A DNA stretch of 64,000 nucleotides from Polytrichum commune (taxonomy: Eukaryota; Streptophyta; Polytrichopsida; Polytrichales; Polytrichaceae), in contig OX485807.1 of the NCBI GenBank assembly GCA_950295325.1, positions 14,287,001-14,351,000 on the forward strand. Direction: 5' to 3'. The notes beneath the pieces are model-generated. The model was not told the DNA's origin and made no database searches. It saw nothing but the letters and a program-made list of their open reading frames with translations. How positions within the stretch are numbered: the first letter of the stretch is position 1; each line of letters starts with the position of its first letter. The translations under genes were made by a program, and so were the position numbers. Below, piece by piece: positions 34,236 to 45,324 of the stretch.

Positions 34236-35183
34236 GGGCAACTTAGCCAACACTAATTAAGTTGGTCCCTCACCAACTTGCGCAACGCTTTTGTTGCGTG
34301 CGAGGCAGGGCAAGGCAGGCTGGTAAGTGGTGACGGAGCGACACTGCGAGCAGCTTCCGCAGAAAGAAGAAAAGGAAAGGAAGGAAAGCGAGCAGGAAAG
34401 TTGACCGGGTCAAAGTCTCCCAGGCCGCGACGGCAAGGGAGAGAGCGAGAGAGAAGGAGAAGGAGAGAGAGAGAGAGAGATACTGACTTATGTTAGATGG
34501 ATGGAAGGCAACAACAACTACTTAGCACGGATTCAAGGAAGAAACTTTATGTCAATTCAGTTTTAATCGAGTCAAGTGGTGGTCCCTTGAGTCAATCGTA
34601 AGGAACGCTTTGATCCTTTTGTAAGTAGCAATTTGTTGTTGTAAGTAAAATTGTGGCGATTTTGCTGTGAGTGGGAGTCGTTGCAAAAGCCAAAACGGCA
34701 AAGGGCACACACACAAAGAGCAGCTAAAGCAACCACATATATCCATCCGTATGCACTGTCTCCTTCGTCTCCACCTTCTTCGTCACGGGCCATTTTTTAT
34801 AAAGCAAGCAAGCAAGCAAAAGAAAGAAGAAGGACCTCTCCATCGACGATGAGTCAGAGGAAAGAACAAATGCTCTAGAAGACAGCCTTTTGAGTTTCTC
34901 CTGCCTTGTCCCTCCTGGCCCAGTCGACGAGCTTCCACGTATAGGGCGAGGTTTGGTGGGAGTTGGTGGTTCGGAAATTGGAGCTGGGTAAGGAATTTCG
35001 AGGTGCTGCTGGAGCTGTGACTGTGTGTTGGTGACGATGATTTAAGGCTAGCGATGTCTGTGAATCCTTCGAGTTTTTTTTCCCGAGTTGCGGCGGAGAT
35101 TGCTAGCGGAGATCACCATTTGTGGAGCGGAGTGCGAGGTGGGAAGAATCTGCGCGGTCGAGGTTTGGCCCGTTAACGTGCAG
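34236..35183 (+). promoter_or_regulatory. probable promoter and 5' leader of PP2C gene 1
   Basis: Base composition changes sharply here to GC-richer, CpG-containing sequence with purine tracts and a (GA)n run at 34,459-34,480. Two models fit. In the first, a TATA-like TTTTTATAAAG at 34,792 starts transcription near 34,825. In the second, transcription starts upstream and an intron is removed between a good donor (CTG/GTAAGT, 34,323) and acceptor (CTCCTGGCCCAG, 34,923). A further donor CAG/GTGAGA lies at 35,184. No coding exon is needed here because the phosphatase N-terminus is complete downstream. Confidence 0.45.
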
Positions 35184-35353
35184 GTGAGAGGGTTTTTGTG
35201 TGAATGGCAGATTAGAATAGAAGCTTGTTTCTATTGTTAGAGATGATTTTCTTCGGTGAATTTTAGGAGGTACACGATTTGGCAATTGGTGTAGGAATTC
35301 GCGAGGGAACACTATGTCGATATCGTTGTTGTCCATGGCCAACCTTCCGAATT

Positions 35354-36046
35354 TGCAAATTCTCACAATGGATGGCACAGGCCCCACATATGCTTCTCAG
35401 GTCGGCATGTGTGGTGCATGTGAATAAGCATAGGTCTGGAAGCAATTTGATTCACACATGAGAGCCAAGCAGACTACCACCCAATTCTCGCAAGACAAAG
35501 TGATGATGAACGAAGTTAGCAGAAGTTTGACACAACCGTCGGCCCTTCATTCATTGCCTCATGCTCCTCCTGTCTTCACTTAACAAACAAGCCCATATGA
35601 ATCTAATTTGGCAAATCAAGAAACGCTAAGTACAAAGTCCGGAACCGACCACCCGTGCTTATGATGGGGTTCAAGTAGCAAGCCTCAGGAAAGATTTCTT
35701 AACCGAAATTGAAATTTTAACCCGCCGACTTTGTACTTGGTTATGGGTTCCAGACCGCACCATAAGCACATTGGCCGGTTCCGGACTTTGTACTGAGCGT
35801 TTCTTGAATTAGATTCATATGACTTGTTTGGCAAGTGAAGGCAGGAGGAGCATGAGGCAATGAATGAAGGGCCGACGATTGTGTCAAACTTGTAACTTTG
35901 TTCATCATCACTTTGTGTTGCGAGAATTGGGTGTCAGACTACTTGGCTCTCATGTGTGAATCAAATTGCTTCCAAACCTATGCTTATTCACATGCCGACC
36001 TGAGAAGCATCTGTGGGGCCTGTGCCATCCATTGAGAGAATTTGCA
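35354..36046. repeat. long inverted repeat with about 300-bp arms in the gene 1 leader
   Basis: The left arm, about 35,354-35,671, begins TGCAAATTCTCACAATGG. It is the reverse complement, at roughly 85-90% identity by eye, of the right arm at about 35,747-36,046, which ends CCATTGAGAGAATTTGCA. The spacer is about 75 bp. Mismatches are scattered, with several indels. A transcript would fold into a near-continuous hairpin. It lies between the possible donor at 35,184 and possible acceptor at 36,757. I see no terminal features of a known transposon. Confidence 0.85.
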
Positions 36047-36388
36047 TCTGCTCTTTAAACATCTATCCTGGCAGAGATTCGCTCATTGTATACATTGTGC
36101 ATGTACATTACTTTTGGCGTTGGTTTTTCCTGCTTGAGGCTTAAATCTCTTAGCTCTCCTGGCTTCCTTATGTCGATGGAATTGAGGTCTTAGTATGTCA
36201 CATGTTATACAACAGTTTGCTGGAGTTTTTCCGTTACCCCTGGAGATCAGTAGCAGAACTCAAGAGAAGGATGAACTGGCTTGCTACCATTTGGCTGTTG
36301 CCAGATGTGTGATTTGTTTTCTATTGCATTCTAGCTGTTTTGTACTGAGCAATGTAATTCTAAAAGCTTTGGATGACCTATCTCTCTT

Positions 36389-36472
36389 GTTCTATGGTTC
36401 ACTGGTTACCTTTATCTTCGGAAGTGTTGTTTAAACATTGATACTTACAAGGATACCCAATATGTATATAGG

Positions 36473-36512
<40 letters not shown>

Positions 36513-36804
36513 TTGTGTCTGTTGGGGTATATCTCTGAAGATAGGTACATAGAAGTTGGGGTCTGTAGACTGGAAAAACAGGGGTACTAGACACATTTAG
36601 TGCTGTGCACACAGGTTTTCTGGATGAACTACGTTTCTTGATTCATGTATTATGGTTTTCTGTTAACCTTTTTCCGAAATGTTCCTTGACTGTTGATACT
36701 CACAAGGATATATATCTTTCTATCTATATTTACAACCGATGATCTTGGTGTATGCAGACTGGAAAAAACAGGGTACTAAACACCTTGAGTGCTGTGCACA
36801 GAGG
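36389..36804 (+). repeat. tandem duplication in the gene 1 leader
   Basis: The block 36,389-36,614 is repeated at 36,651-36,804. Shared in order are GGTTACCTTT/GTTAACCTTT, TTGATACT(T/C)ACAAGGATA, AGACTGGAAAAA(A)CAGGG and AGTGCTGTGCACA. The first copy has a (GA)n tract (36,475-36,508) that the second lacks. The second copy keeps TATGCAG/ACTGG, a plausible splice acceptor at 36,757; the first has the weaker TCTGTAG/ACTGG. Confidence 0.75.
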
Positions 36805-36939
36805 TTGTAAAGAGGATGGGTCGGATGCATTGAAGGCGACTTTTGCCACATTAGCATTGTGGTGTCAAGCACATTTTGGAGGATCGCAAAGGGTTAAGTA
36901 ACCTCGTGAAGGTATGAGGGGTGTTTTCGGTGATCGAGA

Positions 36940-37185
36940 ATGGATGAGGATTTGAAACACGAAGACCTGAGATGCTATAATTGGGGGAAGGAATGGATCA
37001 TGATGATGATTCAGAGTAAAGGAAATTCTTCGAGTTGGCAACGAAAATGGGCATGGCGTGTTGGCGCCCTGCAAAGAAACCCTCACAGGTTGGAATACAT
37101 CAGGACAAGAGGGATCGTCAAGATCCACTTCTGTGGTACCAGGATCTGTGTCCACACGCAACTGGGGAATTTTCTTATGCGGTAA
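36940..37185 (+). other. upstream reading frame overlapping the PP2C gene 1 start
   Basis: An ATG at 36,940 opens an 81-codon frame that runs past the phosphatase start at 37,047 in another frame. If the mature leader contains this ATG it would reduce initiation at the main start. This is inferred from position only; the peptide resembles nothing known to me. Confidence 0.35.
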
Positions 37186-38165
37186 TTCAGGCGAACGCGA
37201 TCCTCGAAGACATGAGCCAAGTGGAAACGGGTGTGTTTGGCACATATGTAGGTGTATATGACGGACACGGCGGCCCAGAAGCGTCTCGCAGCATCAGGGA
37301 CACGCTTTACAACCACATCCAAAAATGTAAGGCCGAGGAAGAAGGCATCATGTCGTCTGCCGTGCTTCGCAAAGCGTTCAAAGCGACCGAAGATCGCTTT
37401 TTTGAGATTGTGCGGAAAGGGTGGCTCCTGAAACCACAGCTCGCCGCGACCGGCTCCTGTTGTTTGGCGGGGATGATTTGCGACTCCAATTTGTACATTG
37501 CGAATGTCGGGGACGCGCGCGCAGTGCTCGGGACGTACTCGAAAGAAACCGGATCCGTTGTTGCGAAACAACTATCGAAAGAGCACAACGTGAGTATTCA
37601 GGCGGTACGAGAGGAGTTGATTGCGAAGCATTTTGATGACCCGCAGATCGTGCTGTTGAAACAACAAGTGTGGCGCGTGAAGGGATTGATTCAAGTTTCG
37701 CGCTCAATTGGGGATTTCTACTTGAAGAAACCCGAGTACAACCGCGAGCCGCTCACTGCACGGTTTCGGCTGCCAGAGCCACTCAAAAGACCCGTGATGA
37801 GTGCCGACCCGGAGTGTGCTGTGTATACGCTCGGACCCCGCGACGAGTTCATCGTTTTCGCGTCCGACGGCCTCTGGGAGCATTTGAGCAACAAGGAAGC
37901 GGTGGACATTATTTGCAGCCAACCTCGTCAGGGGATCGCGCGGCGTCTCATTAAAGCGGCGATGCAAGAGGCCGCAAGGAAACGCGAAATGCGATATACA
38001 GATCTGAAAGGGATTGAGCGAGGCATCCGACGGCATTTTCACGACGACATCACTGTCATCGTCGTCTTTCTCGACCCTACTAACAACAGCCATCACAGGA
38101 AAATCCCTTCTCATCACATCTCTGTGAAATGCCCAGTCGACACGCCTCAAAATTCAAGGTCGTAG
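37047..38165 (+). CDS. PP2C-family protein phosphatase, plant clade D type (gene 1)
   Basis: Predicted Mg/Mn-dependent serine/threonine phosphatase of 372 residues. The frame is bounded upstream by an in-frame TAA at 37,017. The first ATG is 37,047, and a second at 37,053 gives the start MACWRP shared with gene 2. Counting from 37,047, motifs in order are ED at 54-55, YDGHGG at 71-76, GSCCLAG at 136-142, [10 protein letters not shown] at 153-162, [14 protein letters not shown] at 210-223, [10 protein letters not shown] at 271-280 and [12 protein letters not shown] at 332-343. The metal-binding acidic residues expected of the family are present (E54, D55, D72, D274, D333 by motif). The stretch PEYNREPL and the arginine-rich RRHFHDDIT are typical of plant clade D, a plasma-membrane-linked group that in Arabidopsis acts on auxin and H+-ATPase signalling; the role here is inferred. 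The frame has no introns, unlike many seed-plant members, and is GC- and CpG-richer than gene 2. Confidence 0.95.
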   Translation: MGMACWRPAKKPSQVGIHQDKRDRQDPLLWYQDLCPHATGEFSYAVIQANAILEDMSQVETGVFGTYVGVYDGHGGPEASRSIRDTLYNHIQKCKAEEEGIMSSAVLRKAFKATEDRFFEIVRKGWLLKPQLAATGSCCLAGMICDSNLYIANVGDARAVLGTYSKETGSVVAKQLSKEHNVSIQAVREELIAKHFDDPQIVLLKQQVWRVKGLIQVSRSIGDFYLKKPEYNREPLTARFRLPEPLKRPVMSADPECAVYTLGPRDEFIVFASDGLWEHLSNKEAVDIICSQPRQGIARRLIKAAMQEAARKREMRYTDLKGIERGIRRHFHDDITVIVVFLDPTNNSHHRKIPSHHISVKCPVDTPQNSRS

Positions 38166-39361
38166 TGTCGCACAGCTCAGCCTCTCTCAGGACATCATTG
38201 TCTTCTTGTATTGGTGTGTTATTGCAGAGTGACTTCTAGTTGGTCAAGACAATTCTGTTCAAGAAACTTAAAACCCCAACAGTTTTTAAGATCCTTCTGG
38301 TTATCTTTCAAGGATGATGAATAAGCCAATTGCCTTCAATATTTTAAACTCTTAAACTGCTTGGAGTCTAGACATGGTTCTCAAGCCGCAAAACAAGTCC
38401 TATCTTTCTCACATTGTCACCAACACTTGAGTGTTAGATAAGAATCTTCTAACCCGGGCACTAGCAGAAGGTACAGCACAACTATGTCATTGTTAGGTTT
38501 GTTTTAGTAGATTCTAACTCTGCTAAGTCGCATAGGATTCTGTAATGAGGATTTGTTTCGACACTCTTTTTGTTCAGGAGCAGTCAAAGGAACAAGCAAA
38601 GGGTGATTTCAGTCGCCCAATATATATTTAAAGACAAGCTCCAGTTGATCATGCACTTTTTCTATTCTCATGTAACACCTGAATCACGAGAGATGACCTG
38701 AAAGTTTCAGAAAGTTCTGTTAAATACTAACTTTCAGTCACTGAATAACAATCCTGTGACCTTTGATTCGGTCTGTTTGTGGCAAAGATATTATGTTACA
38801 GTACAGATTCAAGAGGGTAGTGCCAAAATACTAGTGCCAAAATACAAAAACCCGGTGTCGATGATTTATCTCCAACTCTTCATCAAGAAGACTCTTTGGA
38901 TTAAATACATTCATCACAGTACTGAGGCCCACTGGTACGCAATTGGGTGCTTTACAATTTGCAGATAAACTGAGTGCACCAAATAAACAGGACACAAAGG
39001 TAGACTTCACAATAAGATTGCTAAAAATACAACCATTCAAAACTACAGTAATATCTTGACCTGGAAGTAACAAGAATTCACCTACTTAAGAGATAAACCT
39101 ATACTGAAATTTCGAGATAACCAATTTTGGTCAATCAAAACTTCGCAACACCACAACTCAAATGGTTTCAATGTAATGATGGAAAAAAGACTCACAGGCA
39201 TCTTTTGAGGTTTGATTAACAGAACAGGGTGCAAGGAACTTGGAAGCTAACTTTCACTACAACCTCTTTGCACTAGGGGGAAGGGAAAAGAGAAGAATTC
39301 CTTGTCCTAACCAAGCTGTGTTCTTGAAACCAAAGGTGGCTCTCCAGTGAGTAGAGATACC
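38166..39361. other. region between the two convergent PP2C stop codons
   Basis: This 1.2 kb must hold both 3' untranslated regions. AATAA-like words (ATGAATAAGCC at 38,316 for gene 1; several A/T-rich words on the minus strand) are possible polyadenylation signals, but none stands out. No other gene is seen. Confidence 0.5.
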
Positions 39362-40477
39362 TTAGGAAGAAATGTCAACTCCACCTTTAACAGAACTGTG
39401 ATGAGAGATACTACTACCTTTGCAAAGCAACTTATGGTCTAAGAAAACAACCACCACTGTAATATCATCGTGAAAATGCCGTCGAATGCCTCGCTCAATT
39501 TTCTTGAGATCCGAGTACCGCATCTCACGTTTTTTGGCAGCCTCTTGCAAAGCATATTTGATGAGCCGCCGAGCAATTCCAGCACGAGGATGGTTACGGA
39601 CCATGTCAACAGCCTCCTGGTTACTCAAATGCTCCCACAAGCCATCTGATGCAAAAATAACAAACTCGATATCGGGGCTTAGATGAAGTATATTAATATC
39701 CGGCTCTGCACTCATGACAGGTCTCTTTAGAGGCTCCGCCAACCTGAACCGGCCAATAAGAGGTTCACGATTATACTCTGGCTTCTTCAAGTACACGTCC
39801 CCGATCGAGCGTGACACTTGAATCAGACCCTTAACTCGCCAAACCCCATGTTTCAACATGACAATGTGTGAGTCATCAGGGTGTTGTGCCTCGAGCTCCC
39901 GCCGAACCGACTCAACACTTGCATTGTGTTCTGTAGAGATTTCCGTTGCCATCACAGACTGAGTGTCCGGACAGTAACTGCCAAGGACAGCTCTTGAATC
40001 TCCCAGACTAGCGATGTACAGATTGGAATTCCAAATGACCCCCACTAGGCAGCAGGAGCCTACAGCAGCAATTTGTGGCTTGGTGCTCCAATTGTCTTTC
40101 ACAATTTCCAAAAACCCATCCTCGGTCTGTTGGAATGCTTGGCGAAGGACATCCTCTGACATTTCTCCTGCCTCAGTAGCCAATTTCTGGAGGTGAGGGT
40201 ACAGGGTATCATTAATATAACGTGCTGTGTCAGGGCCTCCATGTCCATCATATATACCAATAAATGTTCCAAAAGGACCAGTCTCCACCTGGCTCATATC
40301 CTCCAGTATCGCATTAGCCTGCACCACAGCAATAGAGAACTCGCCAACCGCATGATCAACCAGATCCCTGTACCAAAGTAACGGATCAAGATTATCTCCA
40401 TTCTCTTCCCCCAGGTGCGTGTACTTCCGCACCGGACGCCAACATGCCATCAACATCTTCATTACCCACTCTACCAT
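39362..40477 (-). CDS. PP2C-family protein phosphatase, plant clade D type (gene 2)
   Basis: Predicted 371-residue Mg/Mn-dependent serine/threonine phosphatase on the minus strand. The frame opens at the ATG at 40,477, just after an in-frame TGA. In-frame ATGs at 40,462, 40,456 and 40,450 are alternatives, the last giving the MACWRP start shared with gene 1. Motifs in order are ED at 59-60, YDGHGG at 76-81, GSCCLVG at 140-146, [10 protein letters not shown] at 157-166, [14 protein letters not shown] at 214-227, [10 protein letters not shown] at 275-284 and [12 protein letters not shown] at 336-347. All expected metal-binding acidic residues are present. The tail HHSSVKGG matches the C-terminal serine/basic motif common in clade D. 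No introns interrupt the frame. It aligns with gene 1 with a single one-residue indel and about 70% identity over residues 141-350. Codon third positions are less GC-rich than in gene 1. Confidence 0.96.
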   Translation of the reverse strand: MVEWVMKMLMACWRPVRKYTHLGEENGDNLDPLLWYRDLVDHAVGEFSIAVVQANAILEDMSQVETGPFGTFIGIYDGHGGPDTARYINDTLYPHLQKLATEAGEMSEDVLRQAFQQTEDGFLEIVKDNWSTKPQIAAVGSCCLVGVIWNSNLYIASLGDSRAVLGSYCPDTQSVMATEISTEHNASVESVRRELEAQHPDDSHIVMLKHGVWRVKGLIQVSRSIGDVYLKKPEYNREPLIGRFRLAEPLKRPVMSAEPDINILHLSPDIEFVIFASDGLWEHLSNQEAVDMVRNHPRAGIARRLIKYALQEAAKKREMRYSDLKKIERGIRRHFHDDITVVVVFLDHKLLCKGSSISHHSSVKGGVDISS

Positions 40478-43400
40478 CTCTCATCTGCTCCTCAACCTGT
40501 TTCTTCATCCCTCCAGTCCATTCCCTCTCCTTGTTTCCCTCCTATTTCAGATCCTTGAGCTCTCTTTCCACTTATGCTCTCATGTGAGGGATGATGATGT
40601 CACCTCCCTGCTTGTTGGATCAGATTCTTCACATTATCAAATAAGATTTCCCCCACTGATTCTAAATAAATGCACACACGATCTTGTTCTAATCCTAATT
40701 TACTATACCTCTGCACCAAGTACCTTCTAGGTTGGCCTGCTTAAAATTGCCAAAGTGACACTATCCTTCTCCCTGGTCAACAATGATTCAATCAAGAATC
40801 TTCCAGAATTCAAAATTCTTCAATTTTGTGTGAAGTCATCCTTTGCCTTAAGTCTTTTTACTCCTCTGCATACATCAACCCAGACAGCACGTGTAAGTCA
40901 AATTCCTCTTGATTACCTGCAGAAAACCAACACTTGCAAAAATTAATTTTATTTATTTAAAAAAGCAAGTGATGGAAACTGGTCCTTTCAAGACACAACA
41001 TGATAATATCCCTGTCAAATATCTAATGAACACCACTGACAGCATGCCTCCATTTATAAAAGAAAGGGCCTGACCAAAACTTCTGTGCCCCACCAGGTGC
41101 CTGCACAAAAGCCTACCACAGAAAAAAAACCTCTACACACCAAATTTACCCATCTATAAAGTGCACAATTTAAGATACTTCATCTCCAGATGAGACCTGA
41201 CAGTTTGCATATTTGGAATAAACTTACGCCATTCAAATGTAGAATGATATAGCAAAATCCTGTCTACTTGCACATTACCTCGAAGGTTCTGCAAAAAAAA
41301 CTGTTACTGCTAGCCCCTTCCAAGCATCTGGAGTGACATCCTTCCTATCCGTTAGGCTGGTTGAAATCTGTTGCACCTGCAACACCACCAAAAGTGATTT
41401 CAAGGGATATTGCTACCTATTGGATACAACTTTGCCCAAGTACAAAAACGTTTCATTGACACTGAGTTCAGCCATCGAGGTGCATTCCCTAGAACATCTG
41501 CAAAAGACCATTTTACAACAAACATAGTCAATGGAAAACACAGCTCCCTCTCAAATCCTTATACCTGTTAAAATAGCAGTTAGGGCTGCAAGAGGAGCAA
41601 TCCAATTACTCACCTACAGCAATCATAAAACAAGTGCAGAAGATAATCATCTCTGACATTTTCAGCATTGAGGATTCCGATGGCACCAACAGCTTCTTTT
41701 ATGTAGCGCACACTGAATTCAACCTTCACAAAAGCACCTGCTCAATCTCAGGAATGATCTTTATTTTCGTAGTCATCCAATTCTTCACATCACACTTCAT
41801 CAATAACCCCCAAACAGATTTCTGGTACAGCATGAGAATGAAGTATATACACATGAAACTACAGCTGCACTTTCTCATGCAAGAAACACCACAAACAGAA
41901 CACCTCAACATCCAAGGGCTTGTTAGTATTCTGAAGTGTCATAATAGGTCAATGCACTACTGTATAGTGGTAATCAAAATTTAGTCCAAGCATACACAAA
42001 TTCTTTATTTGCACACACATTCAAGGCAGATTGCGGAGGCTGTAACAATACACCTACAGAGTGTTCAACATGTTCCATCCATCAAGCAGAGGTTACCTAT
42101 TTCCATGCATACTCCTAAGAGAAATAGGGGCTGTTTAGTACATGTAGTAAAAATCTATGCCAATTATTAATGGACAAATATACAGATGACACTCTTTGCA
42201 TTTATCTGCTGCAAGATTATGAAGCTTTTGCAATCCCATGGTACTGTTCAGGTGTCTAACTACAGATGACAATAGGCTCACAAACACTCTCTTTGAAGCC
42301 AACTTGATCGAAACACTGCGGTCTCGTGGACTTTCTAACCATTAGAATGTGAGACTTGCAACTACCTCAGGACCACCCAAACGTCAATAAGAAACACAAG
42401 CCCTCTCTCACTGAACCCTAGTTCTTCTCCAGAGAATTGAACCGTGTCCACTACCTGCAACCTACCAGGTTGGAATCTAAGCTCTATACTATCAATATGG
42501 ACAGGGCTATCTACAAAGAAGTTGTAGGGGCGCACTTGTAGCTCACTAGTTGTTTGTCACATTTGACGCAGTGAGCAGTTGCAGGTGAATGAGCATAAAA
42601 TCTGTATGTAGTCCCTCTCTCATGCTCATCATCCCTGCCTACACAGCAACAAATTTGTGTAGATCCATCCGCACAGGTGCACTTTTGGTGTCTCCAGGTG
42701 TGACAGCATGATGGTCAGCCTGATAAACAACACGTTAGAAAGAAACATCAGCAACTCAACCAATTCTACATCGTAACAAACACAGGCACTGGGAACAACA
42801 TGAAAGATCGGTTATCGGATAGACAAAAGAATAGGCTGAGTTAACGACATGGCATTCATTCAACCGGCCACTTCACATACAATCTTGCTCATACAAACAA
42901 AAGCAGATACCCTTAATGGTGGGCATTATTTGGATCACCAAAACCTACGCAATTTCAGGAAGTTCCGTTCAGCCCACAGCCATCAATCCACCCACTGACC
43001 AACCTGCCTGACACTAAAATGTGCAACCGATTGTTACAGAATTCTGCCACATGATTTCCGCAATAATGATTGCATCATGCATTTTAGCAACTATTCTCTA
43101 CTTAGTATCTATAGTGTGCACACGATACCTATGGGGCTTGGATACTGATATGAAATGGTGATAAATGTCAGAAAACAGAAGCATCTTGCACTTTTCCCCA
43201 TATTGAGGTCCCAAATGAAAAGATGTTTCAAGAAATTAGAGCTTCAATGTCCGTGGTCATGAATTTAAAAACCCAACAAAACACACGTTCGGGTTGGCAC
43301 ATTGCCCCATTCCGAAGCTCTTTGCGCACACTGAGCGTCTGAAACTAAATCCTAGGTTATAAAGCATACACATAGCATTGTCAGCCCTAAAACCTTTCCC

Positions 43401-44397
43401 GGACACTATAAACCCTAGCCTATGGCTGCCCAGTTACCCACAATATCCTCTGCTGACTCAACAGGCCTACTCAACATGTGGAACATTTAATGCGCACCTA
43501 GGTGCAACAACTTCCTGACCATTTTCCGAATTTCCAGCGATCCTCGTAAGGAAGCTACGTAAAGCATTCCCTTCAAATTTCGTCAAGAAATAAACAGGGG
43601 ATGCAGTACGAAAGCCTTTCTGGTAACCCCCTTATATGGTCCTACCTAAGACTACAAAGTAGACGCACGCAAGCCGAATCGTACACTATACGGTGTGACA
43701 CCGCCACACAAGTCCAGAACTGAATTTGAGAGAGACGAAACCACAAGAAACAAGAACCGACACAAAACCCCGTAAAACCCACGCCCTACAGACAGACTCA
43801 CTCACTCACTCACACATTTACTAATGCTTGGGGCAGACTCTTCCAGCTTGAAGGAAACAATTCCAACGAGAGAGACACCGCAATCGACACGGAGTAATGA
43901 AGGGTCAACTCCCACCGCACCTCGTAAAGAGATGACACGCCAACTAAGGCGAAAATACCGGCACGCGTCCACCGCACCAACAACTTGAACCGCCCTAACC
44001 CAAACCCCAAGGCCCTAATCCTCCGGCCATCTCAAATCAATCCCAAACCCTGAACAATCCCGCCATTCCATTTCATTCATTCGGCAGACAAGAAATCAAA
44101 GTTGAGCCCAACCGGTGACCGTGTAGGTAGAGAGCACCTAGACATACCAGAGTGTGAAAAGAAATTGAATCTCAGCATGTCCATATACCAAAACCCCAAG
44201 GCCCTCATGGTCTCTCTATCTCTCTCTCTCTCATATCAACCCCCAAATACGTCATCCGCCATTCCTTCACAGGCAAGAAACCAAAGCTGCTGACCCCAAA
44301 CGGCGAATCCCCTTTCGTCATCGGAGAATAACGGGAATTCCACCTGTTGAAGCCAATGAAAACCTTCCTTACTTACTTACTCCCTTTACTTACTTAC
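40478..44397 (-). other. long leader/intron-like region upstream of PP2C gene 2
   Basis: About 3.9 kb without transposon ends or convincing coding sequence, in contrast to the repeat fields outside. On the minus strand good donors lie at 44,503 (CATCCAG/GTATAC) and 44,397 (CGG/GTAAGTAAG). The 100 bp before the start codon look like leader. A long 5' untranslated intron is the simplest model, but I cannot fix the acceptor. Several short frames inside look accidental. Confidence 0.4.
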
Positions 44398-44970
44398 CCG
44401 AAAGCCTCATCATGTGAAACCCCAAACCCTGAGAGAAGTGCACCATTGAGGCAAGACACAAAGGAAACGGAGGGAAGAGGTGACCGAAAGCATGCAAGTA
44501 TACCTGGATGCCAGAGTGTCATGGAAGGAGGAGCAGGGGGAATTGCGATGATTAAGACGCACAGCGTGATTGCGCAGGCGCATAGGGGCGTGTGAATCGC
44601 ATGGAGAAGGAGAAGGAGAAAGGGGGGAAGGGGGGAAGGGGGGAAGGGGGGGGGAGGAAGGCGGGAGGTAGAAGGGAGGCAAACAGACAGAAAATGAGCT
44701 CCAAACCCTAAACCGTGGCGAGACGAAGGAGAAGGAGAAGGAGAAGGAAGGGCTTTGGAGTAACTTAACGCGGAGGGCAAGTGTCTGCGTTGAGTCAATT
44801 CACTCCCTTGCTAACTTGTTAGTAAATTAGTTGCTTGCCCTTTTCCTTCGCGAACCTTCCACGAACTCGCTTTCATCATGCCCCCCTCCCCTCCTCTCCT
44901 CTCCTCTCCTCTAGTCCTCTCCTTTCCTTTCCTTGCCTTACCTTGCCTTGCTACCCACCCTACTTTTTAT
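44398..44970 (-). promoter_or_regulatory. probable promoter and first leader exon of PP2C gene 2
   Basis: Read on the minus strand, this stretch has pyrimidine-rich CTCCTT repeats (plus-strand GGAGAA and GGGGGAA tracts at 44,601-44,655 and 44,727-44,749), CpG-containing sequence and the words AAACCCTAA and GGGTTTGGAG. This is a common texture for plant promoter-proximal DNA. Plus-strand C/T-rich CTCTCCTCTC repeats at 44,880-44,935 lie upstream. No clear TATA box was identified. A diverged copy of 44,810-44,965 occurs at 46,065-46,196. Confidence 0.4.
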
Positions 44971-45044
44971 TTCGCCTCGCTCCGGGCCTAACTTAAATTA
45001 TTAGGTTACCCTATAACAAAACTTCTCCAATGCAATTCGTCATT

Positions 45045-45128
45045 CATAACATTATTTAGATTCATAACAGTGTTTTGTGCGACTGATTGTATTTCACGTA
45101 ATATTCCCGAATATTCCTCACATGCAAT
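45045..45128. mobile_element. P-family foldback element, left half
   Basis: CATAACATTATTTAGATTC, then ATAACAGTGTT-TGTGCGACTGA and ATATTCC words match 61,481-61,545. The right arm is missing, and a Q-family relic follows directly. Confidence 0.7.
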
Positions 45129-45252
45129 CTATTGCGGCTCAACCAAGAAAATGCATAAATAAATCATTTTGGTTGGTTACCGGAGGGTTTTGGTTACCCA
45201 TTATCCAGAAATATGATTATTTATGCAATTGTTTGTCATGAGTTGCATCGGT
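45129..45252. mobile_element. Q-family foldback element, decayed copy
   Basis: CAAGAAAATGCAT-A and ATCATTTTGGTTG on the left, with CAATTGTTTGTCATGAGTTGCA on the right, resemble the intact copy at 58,881-59,010. Confidence 0.6.
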
Positions 45253-45324
45253 CAAGTTACAACAGATGATTGTAATGAACAAGGTTTTTTTTCTAGTGTT
45301 AGTGTGCCCTTCACCATGCAATAA

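Noticed and set aside
37035-37046. A longer N-terminus for PP2C gene 1 starting at 37,035
   Set aside because: That codon is TTG; the first in-frame ATG is 37,047, and an in-frame stop lies at 37,017.
37083-38150. Long antisense frames opposite PP2C gene 1
   Set aside because: They are by-products of the GC-rich codons of the real gene and have no family resemblance.
42290-42500. A SINE with GGTTCAATTCTC on the minus strand
   Set aside because: The B-box match is imperfect, no A box or tail is evident, and it lies in the likely gene 2 leader.
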